Positions 34,511-42,939 of a DNA stretch of 64,000 nt are shown piece by piece (the stretch's first letter is position 1; the number at the start of each line of letters is the position of its first letter). The DNA is taken from positions 434,001 through 498,000 of the forward strand of contig JAIEMV010000002.1 in assembly GCA_019751875.1 (NCBI GenBank), in the 5' to 3' direction. The stretch comes from Hyphomicrobium sp. (GTDB taxonomy: Bacteria; Pseudomonadota; Alphaproteobacteria; Rhizobiales; Hyphomicrobiaceae). The position numbers were made by a program, and so were the translations under genes. The notes below the pieces were generated by a model. It was not told where the DNA came from and did not search any database. It saw nothing but the letters and a program-made list of their open reading frames with translations.

Positions 34511-34603
34511 TCACCGCAGCGTAACGAAGACAATCAGTGTCAATGCTGCCGACAGAGCGCACCAGGCGGACAGCTTTTCAAGTACTTCCCGATTTTTGAG
34601 CAT
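34511..34603 (-). CDS. possible 30-residue membrane peptide upstream of cysT
   Basis: A short ATG frame coding a charged start (MLKNREVLEKL) and one hydrophobic segment (CALSAALTLIVFVTL), ending 12 nt before cysT. The spacing and composition suggest a leader peptide or small transporter subunit. The ribosome site is weak, so this remains tentative. Confidence 0.3.
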   Translation of the reverse strand: MLKNREVLEKLSAWCALSAALTLIVFVTLR

Positions 34604-34849
34604 GATCGAGGTGCCAGGATATGAGACTACAGCGGCAACTATGACGGAGCCGATTGTGCATCCGAACGAAGAAGAACTGATTTCCATTGCCGGATTTCAG
34701 ATAAGGCGAAGACGGTCACCCCCGCTTCAAGACTGGAGTTGATCGTCGATTTTGCGATGTTCGGACCGTAAGAGCCGAAACGTCGCCGCTGAACGAAGGA
34801 TTTCTGATGAGCTTATGAAGGGGCATGCGCATTCCTTAATGGCCGGGAT

Positions 34850-34885
34850 CAGAGATCCGTCCGCCCGTCGGCGAACGGATCTCTG
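34850..34885 (-). terminator. long hairpin after the serine hydrolase gene
   Basis: An 11-bp perfect stem (CAGAGATCCGT with ACGGATCTCTG) around a 14-nt loop, 14 nt past the hydrolase stop. No T-run follows on the minus strand, so termination may need Rho or the hairpin may stabilise the transcript. Confidence 0.5.
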
Positions 34886-34898
34886 CGCACCACCCCGT

Positions 34899-35549
34899 CT
34901 AGCCGGCCCTCAACCGGCTTGCCGTCCACAAAGAACGGCGGAGTTTGAGCCCTACCGTCCGATACGTGTCTCCTTTCCAAGACGGCGGCCGCCTGACTTC
35001 ACCGGTCCATCCTGACCGCTGACCCGAAACGTGTCGCGATCGCCTGCGTAAGCGTTCGAGCAGATTGAGACCTTCAGGCCACGGTCCGAAGCCAGACTCG
35101 GCATTGATATGTCCCGCCTCGCCCAGATTGACGAAATCAGCTCCCCAACGGTCGGCCCACTCGGCCGCCTTCCAGAGCGTCATCCAGGGATCATTGCCGC
35201 TCGCGACCACGACCGCCGGAAAAGGCAAAGGATTGCGCGGCAGGTCGCGAATGGATTCGAATTTTTCAGGATCCGCAGGCGCAACGAGCAGTGCCGCAGA
35301 AATCCGGTCCGGTTCCCGCGCCGCGGCGTGAACCGCTGCAAGAACTCCAAAGCTATGGGCGACGACGATGTGGCGGCCGGGATTGCGATGGATGTCACGG
35401 CGAACCCGCGCAGACCAGGTCGTAAGGTCGGCTTTATCCCAATCACCTTGAATGACCCGGACGGTTCCAGGAATCTGCTCCTCGAACCAGGTCTGCCAAT
35501 GGCCAGGGCCGCTCGAGCGGAGGCCTGGAATAATGAGGGTAGTGGTCAT
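34899..35549 (-). CDS. RBBP9/YdeN-family serine hydrolase
   Basis: A 216-residue alpha/beta hydrolase of the small YdeN family. Opening TLIIPGLRSSGPGHWQTWFE is followed by the nucleophile elbow AHSFG (Ser66), acid GNDPWM (Asp120) and histidine EAGHINAESGFGPW (His147). Substrates are unknown. The last 40 residues (after LLERLRRR) are basic and unlike the family, which normally ends near 180, so a late frameshift or read-through extension is possible. I start at the ATG at 35549; the upstream extension is not family sequence. It lies between sbp and cysT on the same strand. Confidence 0.85.
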   Translation of the reverse strand: MTTTLIIPGLRSSGPGHWQTWFEEQIPGTVRVIQGDWDKADLTTWSARVRRDIHRNPGRHIVVAHSFGVLAAVHAAAREPDRISAALLVAPADPEKFESIRDLPRNPLPFPAVVVASGNDPWMTLWKAAEWADRWGADFVNLGEAGHINAESGFGPWPEGLNLLERLRRRSRHVSGQRSGWTGEVRRPPSWKGDTYRTVGLKLRRSLWTASRLRAG

Positions 35550-35752
35550 GGTGTCTCTCATGAATTCGGTTTGCAAAGCGCTTTGCGCGACACATTTGAC
35601 TGAAGGGTTCGGAGCTTCGACACCGCTCTGCGAATGAGAATGAGACACTGAGGCGCGTGGATCGGTCGGTCCTGCGGACCCGTTCACCGGCCCAGGCGAT
35701 GAAATTCGTCGTGGTGCGAGCGTCGGACGGCATGAGGCCCATCAAGGTTGCT

Positions 35753-35800
35753 AAAATTGAATGCGCCGATCCGCAGGCCGTCAATGCATGCGGATCGGCG
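35753..35800 (-). terminator. probable terminator after the sulfate-binding protein gene
   Basis: A 12-bp perfect stem (CGCCGATCCGCA with TGCGGATCGGCG) with a 13-nt loop, 14 nt past the sbp stop. On the minus strand it is followed by CATTCAATTTT, a short T-run seven bases later. Confidence 0.6.
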
Positions 35801-35814
35801 GAGGGTATGGTTCG

Positions 35815-36837
35815 TCAGCTCTTCTTGTCGTAGATCTGGTCGAAGATACCGCCGTTCCTGAAGTGAACCTCGGTTGCGGCAGACCAGCCTCCGAATACTT
35901 CATCGATAGTGAAGAGCTTTACCGGTGAGAACTGCGCCTTATACTTCTCCTGCGCCTTCTGATCCTGCGGGCGATAGTAGTGCTTGCCGGCGAGGTCCTG
36001 GCCTTCCGGCGTGTAGAGGTAATTGAGGTAAGCCTCGGCCAACTTGCGCGTGCCCTTCTTGTCGACATTCCTGTCGACGACGGTGACCGGCGGCTCGGCG
36101 AGGATCGAGATCGTCGGCGTGACGATTTCGAACTTGTCGGGGCCGAGTTCGTTGGCAGCGAGATAGGCCTCGTTTTCCCAGGAAATAAGCACGTCGCCGA
36201 TGCCGCGTTCCGAGAACGTCGTCAGCGAGCCGCGGGCGCCCGAGTCGAGCACTCTCGTGTTCTTGTAGAGACGGGTAACGAGATCCTTGGCCGTCTCCTC
36301 GTTACCGCCGTCCTGCTTCAGGGCCCAGCCCCAGGCGGCAAGATAGTTCCAGCGCGCGCCGCCGGACGTCTTGGGGTTCGGCGTCACGACTTCAACGCCC
36401 TCTTTGCCCAGATCGCCCCAATCCTTGATGCCCTTGGGATTGCCCTTGCGAACGAGCAGCACGATCGTGGATGTGTAGGGTGAAGAGTTGTTCGGCAGTC
36501 GCTTCTGCCAATCGGCGGGGATGAGGCCGCCGTTCTTGTAGAGTTGGTCAACGTCGCCGGCGAGTGCAAGCGTCACGACATCGGCTTCGAGCCCGTCGAT
36601 AATCGCGCGGGCCTGTTTGCCCGAACCACCATGCGATTGCTTGATGGTTACGTCCTCGCCGGTCTTCTCTTTCCAATGCTTGGCAAATGCTGCGTTGTAT
36701 TCCGAGTAGAGTTCACGCGTCGGATCGTACGAAACATTCAGAAGTTCCGCTGCTGCGGCGGCGCCTGCGAACCCGGCCAAGCTCAGCGACGTACCGAGCA
36801 CCAGGACTGTGCGGCGAGTCATTAACGAAAACGGCAT
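35815..36837 (-). CDS. sbp: periplasmic sulfate-binding protein
   Basis: A 340-residue solute-binding protein with a signal peptide (to about residue 30, AAAAA). Mature sulfate-binding motifs: [13 protein letters not shown] at the start, [26 protein letters not shown] near 64-90, [17 protein letters not shown] near 155, and [22 protein letters not shown] near 205. These hold sulfate through backbone NH groups. It feeds CysTWA. Unusually, it is split from the cysTWA genes by a serine hydrolase gene and its own terminator, so it can be expressed separately and at a higher level. Confidence 0.93.
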   Translation of the reverse strand: MPFSLMTRRTVLVLGTSLSLAGFAGAAAAAELLNVSYDPTRELYSEYNAAFAKHWKEKTGEDVTIKQSHGGSGKQARAIIDGLEADVVTLALAGDVDQLYKNGGLIPADWQKRLPNNSSPYTSTIVLLVRKGNPKGIKDWGDLGKEGVEVVTPNPKTSGGARWNYLAAWGWALKQDGGNEETAKDLVTRLYKNTRVLDSGARGSLTTFSERGIGDVLISWENEAYLAANELGPDKFEIVTPTISILAEPPVTVVDRNVDKKGTRKLAEAYLNYLYTPEGQDLAGKHYYRPQDQKAQEKYKAQFSPVKLFTIDEVFGGWSAATEVHFRNGGIFDQIYDKKS

Positions 36838-37003
36838 GGCATCCTCTATGGCCAGTGTTGAACCTGATGAGGACGCTATCGGCGCGGCGCTCCCGACCGA
36901 ACCAAGAAGAACTGCTGAGCTTATGCCTCAGAACGAAAATGACCATCGGCCGCTCTTCCCTATCGGGTGCGGGGCAAATCTTGCCACCAAGCCTTGGCGC
37001 CAG

Positions 37004-37819
37004 TCATGATAACTTCTGCTGCTCTTTCGTTGGCACAGCTGCTGACCCCGCGAGTATACCGCCATCGATATGGAACTCAGATCCGGTGATATAAGTCGCC
37101 TCGTCGCTTGCCAGCATCACCGCGACAGCGGCGACCTCGTCTGGCGTGCCGAACCGCCGGAGCGGGGTCTCGGCGACAACTGCGGCTATGTTAGCCTCGC
37201 GCTCCGGTCCCTGACCTAGCATCGGCTCCCACATGGGCGTGAGAATAGCTGCGGGATGGATGGAATTGCAGCGAACGTTCAAGCCCTGCTCCGCGCAATA
37301 CAAGGCCACCGTCTTGGTGTGATTGCGAACCGCGGCTTTCGAAGAGGCATAGGCGGCCGCTGCCGGAGTGCCGATTATTCCCGAGCGCGACGAAATGTTG
37401 ATAATCGATCCGATACCCGTCGGGCGCATGGCTTGGATGGCGTATTTGCATCCCAAGAAAACCCCATCGAGATTGGTGGCATGCACGGCGCGCCAGTCAC
37501 CAAGAGTGGCGTGCTCGGGGTCATGTGGAGCAGTGGTGTCCTCGAGGCCCGTGATGCCGGCATTGTTCACCAGGACGTCGAGCCGGCCGAAGCGATCAAG
37601 CAGTTCCGCCTGCGCGGCCTGCCATTGGACTTCGTCCCGTACGTCGAGCATGAGCGCAAGCGCGGCATCGCCAATTTCGCGCGCCACGGATTCAGCGCCT
37701 GCCAGATTAAGATCGCTGACAACGACATAGGCACCTTCGCGCGCGAACGCCCGAGCAAGCGCTGCACCGATGCCGCGCGACGCGCCTGTAACGTGTGCAA
37801 CCTTCCCACGAAGCCGCAT
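37004..37819 (-). CDS. short-chain dehydrogenase/reductase
   Basis: A 271-residue classical SDR. NAD(P)-binding TGASRGIG (11-18), NNAGI (85-89), catalytic Ser143/144 (NISSRSG), Tyr157 and Lys161 (YASSK), and the C-terminal GSEFHIDGG motif. Asp36 after strand two (VVSDLN) favours NAD+ over NADP+. The overall pattern resembles 3-alpha/20-beta-hydroxysteroid or cyclohexanol-type dehydrogenases; substrate unknown. It is transcribed alone, with sbp downstream on the same strand. Confidence 0.85.
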   Translation of the reverse strand: MRLRGKVAHVTGASRGIGAALARAFAREGAYVVVSDLNLAGAESVAREIGDAALALMLDVRDEVQWQAAQAELLDRFGRLDVLVNNAGITGLEDTTAPHDPEHATLGDWRAVHATNLDGVFLGCKYAIQAMRPTGIGSIINISSRSGIIGTPAAAAYASSKAAVRNHTKTVALYCAEQGLNVRCNSIHPAAILTPMWEPMLGQGPEREANIAAVVAETPLRRFGTPDEVAAVAVMLASDEATYITGSEFHIDGGILAGSAAVPTKEQQKLS

Positions 37820-38349
37820 GTAACGCCGTCAACTCTTTAAAACACGATTGCACCAACGTCCGCCGAACGAGCGCATGTGAGAAGCGTCATACCAAGATGC
37901 GCCCGGACCTCGGATGACCGTGCAACGGTCGGATGCGATCTTTCTCAGCCATGATCGGCTTCTCTCCTTGTAGTAAGCACGTTTCCCCGCAGCAGAGACA
38001 ACTACCACTGCTCCGGGGCAGTGTGGTCGAGGTTTTCCCATGCAATTATCCACAAAGAAAAAGCGCGGATATACCCTCGCAACTTTGCGACCGGCATACG
38101 GATTGTCTGATGACTCATTCAAGTAGCCAGAACCGGATATCCAGTTTGAGAGACGACTTTATCTCGATAGGCCAACTGATACAGAGTGACATACCAAAAG
38201 CCCGCGCTGGCCGAGTGCTGTAGCTGACCGACAACACACGCTGTCCGCGCTGCGCGACTTGCGACTTGCCTGCGTTGACCTACTGCTGCCCCAGATGTTG
38301 ATTCGATCCAGAGTAATTGCGTCCAGTTGCTTTCAGTGGAGTCAGAAAA
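37820..38349. other. divergent intergenic region
   Basis: About 530 bases between the SDR gene (minus) and the Omp gene (plus). No open frame with a domain or good ribosome site is seen. It should contain both promoters and an untranslated leader for the Omp gene. Confidence 0.55.
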
Positions 38350-39186
38350 ATGAAGTTGAACGTTTCGTCGTCGGCCATCGCACTGGCCTTAGCCCTTGTC
38401 GCCGCGCCCGCCCTTGCGGCCGACCTTGGCAGCATCAAGGACACCTATGAAGAGCCCCCTCCGCCGGTGGTTAGCTGGACAGGTTTCTATCTCAGCGCGG
38501 GCCTAGGCGGCAGTTACATGTTTACTGACCTTGATGGAGGAGTGGGCGCTTACGACGACGTTGCCCCTTTCACTGAATTCGCCTTTGTTGGAGCCGCTGG
38601 AAATGCGGGGGCGGCAAATTTCTTCGGCACCGTCGGTCTCGGCTACGATTTCCAGGTTGCGCCAAAATGGCTGTTCGGCGTGCTTGCGGACTACGACTTC
38701 GCTTCGTCTCAAGACGCATCGGTTAGCGGAGGCGGCGCTCTTCTGAACGGATTGGGGGCCGCAGCGGTTACAGTGTCCAGTGAAATGGGTGACACCTGGT
38801 CGGTTGGTGCGCGCCTCGGTTATTTGATCAACCAGCGGACGCTAGTCTACGCGATGGGCGGTTACTCGGAGGCGGAATTCTCCCTCGTCGGGTCGGTGGA
38901 AGGTAGTCTCGGCACCGATTTCGGACCGTATTCCGTCAGTTCCGGCAAGTCGTGGCGGCAAGGCTACTTCGTTGGTGGTGGTCTCGAGACCATGCTGGCT
39001 GAGAATCTCAGCGCGAAGCTGGAATACCGCTATGCGCAATATGACGGCGAGTCGTTTGATGTCGAAGACACTTTCAGCGTCAATGGTAACGGCGGTGACG
39101 TTATAGGCGGGGCGTCCATGTCCGATCCGGATGTGCACAGTATCCGTGCGGCGCTGTCCTGGCGTTTTGGCAATTGGGGGCGTTGA
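38350..39186 (+). CDS. Omp25/Omp31-like outer-membrane beta-barrel protein
   Basis: A 278-residue protein. The signal peptide ends ALAADL (about residue 24). A proline-rich start (EEPPPPVVSWTGFYLSAGLG) leads into an eight-strand barrel pattern: FGTVGLGYDFQVAPKWLFG, WSVGARLGYLINQRTLVYAMGG, LSAKLEYRYAQY and final SIRAALSWRF. This opening is typical of the alphaproteobacterial Omp25/31 porin-like family, which stabilises the envelope. The start at 38350 gives the signal peptide. A good terminator follows at 39221-39255. Confidence 0.85.
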   Translation: MKLNVSSSAIALALALVAAPALAADLGSIKDTYEEPPPPVVSWTGFYLSAGLGGSYMFTDLDGGVGAYDDVAPFTEFAFVGAAGNAGAANFFGTVGLGYDFQVAPKWLFGVLADYDFASSQDASVSGGGALLNGLGAAAVTVSSEMGDTWSVGARLGYLINQRTLVYAMGGYSEAEFSLVGSVEGSLGTDFGPYSVSSGKSWRQGYFVGGGLETMLAENLSAKLEYRYAQYDGESFDVEDTFSVNGNGGDVIGGASMSDPDVHSIRAALSWRFGNWGR

Positions 39187-39220
39187 GCGTCGAGCCGATT
39201 GATTGGCCTTTAGAGGGAGC

Positions 39221-39255
39221 AATGGCGTCCGAGACAATCTCTTGGGCGCCATTTT
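39221..39255 (+). terminator. Rho-independent terminator after the Omp gene
   Basis: AATGGCG pairs with CGCCATT, extended by TCC/GGG and an inner GAGA/TCTC stem, followed by TTTT. It lies 35 nt past the stop. Confidence 0.75.
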
Positions 39256-39388
39256 AAACTTCCACAGAACCGATCTTCTGGATAGGCGAATGGTTCATGC
39301 GGTTGGCGACGGAACTTTCATTGGCGATGGCCGCCACATCGACTACCGCAAAATGATGGCCTCAAAGATCTGGCTGGCGTGCGAACCC

Positions 39389-39949
39389 TCAGCGCGAGGA
39401 GACTTCACTCCTGATCGGTCTAGCGTCGACCGTGAAGGTAATCTCCGCCGCCTTTGCTTCCTTACCCGTCCGGCTGATAGGCGATTTGCAGTTATAGTCG
39501 GAAGCAAAGCCCTCGATCCGGCAGCGACGAGTGTCGATCGTGAATTCTAGAACGCGTCTGTTGGGTAGCCTGTTGATGTCGATCACATCATCCTGCGACA
39601 GATCCTTATCGATCAATTCCACTTTGACCGGATGCACGCCCGGTCCAACATTCTGGATGATCTGCCAATCAGGTTTAAGAACTTGGCCGACTGCTGCGGT
39701 TTGCTTGAGGATCGGTGTGGACTGCGTTGTTCCGGCAATCGTGATTCTGGCGTAGATGTCACCGAGTGAGAGTTCGTCATATTTGTCGAGGGCCTTAACC
39801 TCTTGCACATTGAGTACAATCTGATGTGTCGGGGAACCCGCCCAGGCCGGTGTGCCAAGCGCTAGCCCGACAGCTAGGGGCGCGCATCCGATCGCAAGCA
39901 GCTTGCTCGCATTGGCCTTTAACAAATTGCTGGTCCAGCCATTATTCAT
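39389..39949 (-). CDS. secreted protein with C2-like beta domain, unknown function
   Basis: A 186-residue exported protein. The signal peptide ends TPAWA (about residue 36). The mature part reads like a C2-type beta sandwich: IVLNVQEVKALDKYDE, then LGDIYARITIAG, and VKVELIDKDLSQDDVIDINR, with clustered aspartates where C2 domains bind Ca2+. Two cysteines (RRCRIEG, DYNCKS) could form a disulfide. The start at 39949 is set by AGGAG at 39956-39960. The C2 relation is by eye only. It sits alone between the Omp gene and a broken SRAP gene. Confidence 0.55.
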   Translation of the reverse strand: MNNGWTSNLLKANASKLLAIGCAPLAVGLALGTPAWAGSPTHQIVLNVQEVKALDKYDELSLGDIYARITIAGTTQSTPILKQTAAVGQVLKPDWQIIQNVGPGVHPVKVELIDKDLSQDDVIDINRLPNRRVLEFTIDTRRCRIEGFASDYNCKSPISRTGKEAKAAEITFTVDARPIRSEVSSR

Positions 39950-40042
39950 AGCGAGCTCCTTTGGTCGGTTGCGAACTCTCGATTCGTAGATCAAGGGTAC
40001 TGCTTCTGAAAAAGGGTAGACAGTGGTGAGGCTCAATCAGGT

Positions 40043-40354
40043 GTGGATTTGCTGACGATAGGTAGCGAGGCGTGGCAGTGGCGACGGCACATCGGACCGA
40101 TCAAGAAGGACGGTCTCTCGGTCGAGCGCGACGACTATTCGTTCATGACCACCACGCCTAATGCGCTAGTCAGCACGATCAACCACGAGCGCATGCCGGT
40201 CCTGCTGTCGACCGACGAAGAGTACGAGAGGTGGATGACCGGCACTCCCGACTAGGCGTTCTCGCTGCTTAAGGAGTATCCGCCAGACAAGATGCGGATG
40301 GTACAATCGGGGTTGGAAAAGAGGGATATGCTCTCAGTTTCAGCGCAACCTTGA
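40043..40354 (+). pseudogene. SRAP (YedK/HMCES-like) gene remnant with in-frame stop
   Basis: The frame reads as the C-terminal part of an SOS-response-associated peptidase: KKDGLSVERDDYSFMTTT, then NALVSTINHERMPVLLSTDE. A TAG at 40253-40255 interrupts it, yet family sequence continues in the same frame (AFSLLKEYPPDKMRMVQSGL) to a TGA at 40352-40354. The N-terminal half with the catalytic Cys2, which crosslinks abasic DNA, is missing. Two independent lesions make this a clear pseudogene. Confidence 0.8.
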
Positions 40355-40500
40355 TCAAGAGCTCTAGCTTCACCGGAACCTCTCGCACTTCATTCATCGC
40401 CATTGTTCTGCGGCAATTTCTCGTATCAACTGACCTCGAATGGCTCGGGCCTTCCCTCCGGGCGCCGGCTCACGGCAACCTTCGATGCGCGAGATCAGCT

Positions 40501-40770
40501 TTGGCGCGTGTGGTTTTCACTCCGAATATTCAACGCCATGTCCCGTGCCCTGAGACTCGAGCAGACGGGGACACGGTGCGAAAGGTGTTGGAGCGCGTCT
40601 TCGCGGACAATCCCCGCGCTCGAAGCTACGTCCTGGACGATCAAGGCGCGTTGCGCCGGCACATGAATATCTTCGTCGATGGTCGGGCTGTCATCGACAG
40701 GCGCGGCCTCTCGGATGCCGTCGCGCCGGATGGATCCATTTACGTGTTTCAAGCGCTTTCAGGCGGTTGA
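40501..40770 (+). CDS. MoaD/ThiS-family ubiquitin-like protein
   Basis: An 89-residue beta-grasp protein ending in ALSGG; the diglycine C-terminus is what becomes thiocarboxylated or adenylated in MoaD/ThiS proteins. It opens ARVVFTPNIQRHVPCPE and has RRHMNIFVDGRAV in the middle, typical of a stand-alone MoaD-like group. The likely start is TTG at 40501, just before the family opening; the ribosome site is weak. It is followed after 23 nt by an Asp-box propeller gene. No MoaE, MoeB or ThiF is nearby, so molybdopterin synthesis is unlikely to be its local role. Confidence 0.78.
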   Translation: MARVVFTPNIQRHVPCPETRADGDTVRKVLERVFADNPRARSYVLDDQGALRRHMNIFVDGRAVIDRRGLSDAVAPDGSIYVFQALSGG

Positions 40771-40793
40771 GCGTTAAGACAAGGAGCTGATCG

Positions 40794-41894
40794 GTGGCGA
40801 GTAGATTGTTTGTATCGACCCGCAAGGGACTGTTCACGGTAGAGCGTGGCACGGATCAATGGGCTATTCGGGATGTAACGTTCCTCGGCGACAACGTCAC
40901 GCTGACCTTCACCGATCCTCGTGACGGCACCACCTATGCTGCGCTCGACCACGGCCATTTCGGCGCAAAATTACACCGGTCCTGCGCCACGGGTTGGGAA
41001 GAGATCGCGACGCCCGCTTACCCGCCTAAGCCTGAGGATAACGACGAGCAGGATATGTGGGGACGACCCCTCCCATGGAGCACGGTTCGCATATGGGCGC
41101 TGGCCGCTGGAGGCCCGCATGAGCCGGGTACTATCTGGTGCGGGACGATACCCGGTGGTCTTTTTCGCTCAACGGACCGTGGTGCGAGTTGGGAGATCGT
41201 CCAGTCGCTTTGGAACCATCCAAAGCGACGGCAATGGATGGGGGGCGGAGCTGACCTGCCCGGAATACATTCCATTCTCGTCGACCCGCGTGATCACCGG
41301 TGGGTGACTATTGGAGTATCGACCGGCGGACTATGGTTCACGTCCGACGGCGGTGAAAGCTGGTCGCAGCGCGGCGAGGGCATGCGGGCGGACCACGTGC
41401 CACCTGAGCTGACGCATGATCCGATCGCGCAGGACGTCCATTGCCTAGCGCAATGCCCGGCCGCGCCGGAGCGCATGTGGGTTCAGCACCACAACGGCAT
41501 CTTCATTTCTGACGATGCAGGCCGTACCTTCCGAGAGATTGCAAACGCCGAACCGTCAGCCTTCGGGTTCCCGGTGGCCGTTCACCCCGATGATCCTGAC
41601 ACGGCTTGGTTTGCGCCTGAGATCAAAGACGAAAAACGTATCCCGGTCGGGGGCAAGCTTGTGCTCTCGCGCACACGCGACGGCGGCAAGAGCTTTGAAA
41701 CGCTGTCCAAGGGCTTGCCGCAGAAACATGCCTACGACGTTGTCTACCGTCATGGGCTCGACGTGGACTCGAGCGGGCGGAAATTGGCATTTGGTTCGAC
41801 AACGGGTGGGCTTTGGATCAGCGAAGACGAGGGCGACAGCTTTGCAATGTTGAGCCACACCTTGCCGCCGATCTATGCCGTCAGGTTTGCGTGA
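40794..41894 (+). CDS. Asp-box (BNR) beta-propeller protein
   Basis: A 366-residue protein without a signal peptide, so probably cytoplasmic. At least five Asp-box turns are visible (RSTDRGASW, TSDGGESW, ISDDAGRTF, SRTRDGGKSF, ISEDEGDSF), each ending a propeller blade, as in sialidase-like and sortilin-like folds. No sialidase catalytic set (arginine triad, FRIP) is present, so the exo-alpha-sialidase label often given to relatives is probably wrong. It starts at GTG 40794 behind AAGGAG and is paired with the MoaD-like gene, suggesting a shared function. Confidence 0.8.
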   Translation: MASRLFVSTRKGLFTVERGTDQWAIRDVTFLGDNVTLTFTDPRDGTTYAALDHGHFGAKLHRSCATGWEEIATPAYPPKPEDNDEQDMWGRPLPWSTVRIWALAAGGPHEPGTIWCGTIPGGLFRSTDRGASWEIVQSLWNHPKRRQWMGGGADLPGIHSILVDPRDHRWVTIGVSTGGLWFTSDGGESWSQRGEGMRADHVPPELTHDPIAQDVHCLAQCPAAPERMWVQHHNGIFISDDAGRTFREIANAEPSAFGFPVAVHPDDPDTAWFAPEIKDEKRIPVGGKLVLSRTRDGGKSFETLSKGLPQKHAYDVVYRHGLDVDSSGRKLAFGSTTGGLWISEDEGDSFAMLSHTLPPIYAVRFA

Positions 41895-42175
41895 CCGGCT
41901 CAATTCGGTGCCGTCTGATCGCGGCGGTGAGCGCGGAACTGACAAAGCGTCCCAGTCTAAGTTCATTGGGCACAGTTCGCGAGCAGGCGGGGTCCGAATG
42001 TATCGGCTAAAGTAGCTTTCGCGGCATGTTTGGCTCGTGTTTGCAGAACGATAATGCCCCGCATCCGCGCTCCATCGAAGAGTATGCTTTAGCGCAAAAA
42101 AGGCAGGCGGATCAGTCGATCGTCGCTGGCAAGACGCGTTCTGGTTAGCCGAAGGGTAGCTGCTGTAAGGTAGCG

Positions 42176-42553
42176 ATGCGAAGAGTCGTCCATAAACCCC
42201 GCCTATCGAGCTACGTCTCGGCCGATCTCGCCGAATGGCTCGACGATAACGGCATGGAGCAGGTCCGCGGCGCGCCCCACCATCCGCAAACCCAGGGCAA
42301 GATCGAGCGCTGGCATCAGACACTCAAGAACCGCATCCTGCTCGAGAATTACTATCTGCCCGGTGATCTCGAAGCGCAGATCGGACGCTTCGTCGGGCAC
42401 TACAATCACCGCCGCTACCACGAGAGCCGGGCCAATCTCACACCGGCCGACGTCTACTTCGGACGCGGCCAAACCATCCTGCTGCAAAGAGAAAGGATCA
42501 AACGCGACACCATCCGGAAACGACGATTGCAGCACCAATCGAAAGCCGCTTAA
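42176..42553 (+). mobile_element. IS3-family transposase remnant (C-terminal part)
   Basis: A 125-codon piece of an IS3-group OrfB integrase core: HHPQTQGKIERWHQTLKN (with the last catalytic glutamate), FVGHYNHRRYHES, LTPADVYFGRG and the basic tail. The first half, with the HTH domain and first catalytic aspartate, is gone. The stretch before SSYVSADLAEW seems to have lost the LSDNG segment that holds the second aspartate. No terminal inverted repeats or target duplication are visible, so the element is dead. Confidence 0.82.
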
Positions 42554-42939
42554 CATCCAACCGAAATGACCCCGAGCCTCCGCTCGCTCACGCCGCAAGC
42601 TGTCTCAAAGCATTCGACGCCGGACACCTCCTTTGCGAAGCGACAACCACGGATAAACCGGACTTTTTAGATGCATGGGCGACCTGGCAGGACGCCCTAG
42701 AACGAGCTAGGAAGCCCCTACGAAGCCTTCAAGGGAGCGCTCAGGAATTTCTTGCAGTTCATTGTTGCGGGCTGCAGCAGTTGGGTCAAGGCAGGCAAAG
42801 GGTCGGCATGCCATGCCCCTGAGCATGAAGGCGACTTCATTTCCATTGCGTCTGCTTCCAAACTTTCTGGCGTGACTCGGGGGGGGCCCACTTCCTATCT
42901 CGAGTCCGAGTGTTGCAGGCATCATGAGGCTTGGCTTGG
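42554..42939. other. intergenic stretch, no gene seen
   Basis: About 385 bases between the IS remnant and the protease gene. I see only short frames without domains; the first part may be further IS-derived sequence. Confidence 0.5.

Noticed and set aside
37829-38122. Minus-strand frame of 97 codons upstream of the SDR gene
   Set aside because: No domain, poor start context and overlap with competing frames; probably untranslated promoter DNA.
40794-41894. Sialidase function for the Asp-box protein
   Set aside because: Asp boxes are only structural turns. The arginine triad and FRIP-type motif of sialidases are not seen and there is no signal peptide.
41556-42323. Long minus-strand open frame (255 codons) across the end of the propeller gene
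   Set aside because: It is antisense to the Asp-box gene over its first half, is rich in arginine and proline, and has no recognisable domain; typical of high-GC shadow frames.
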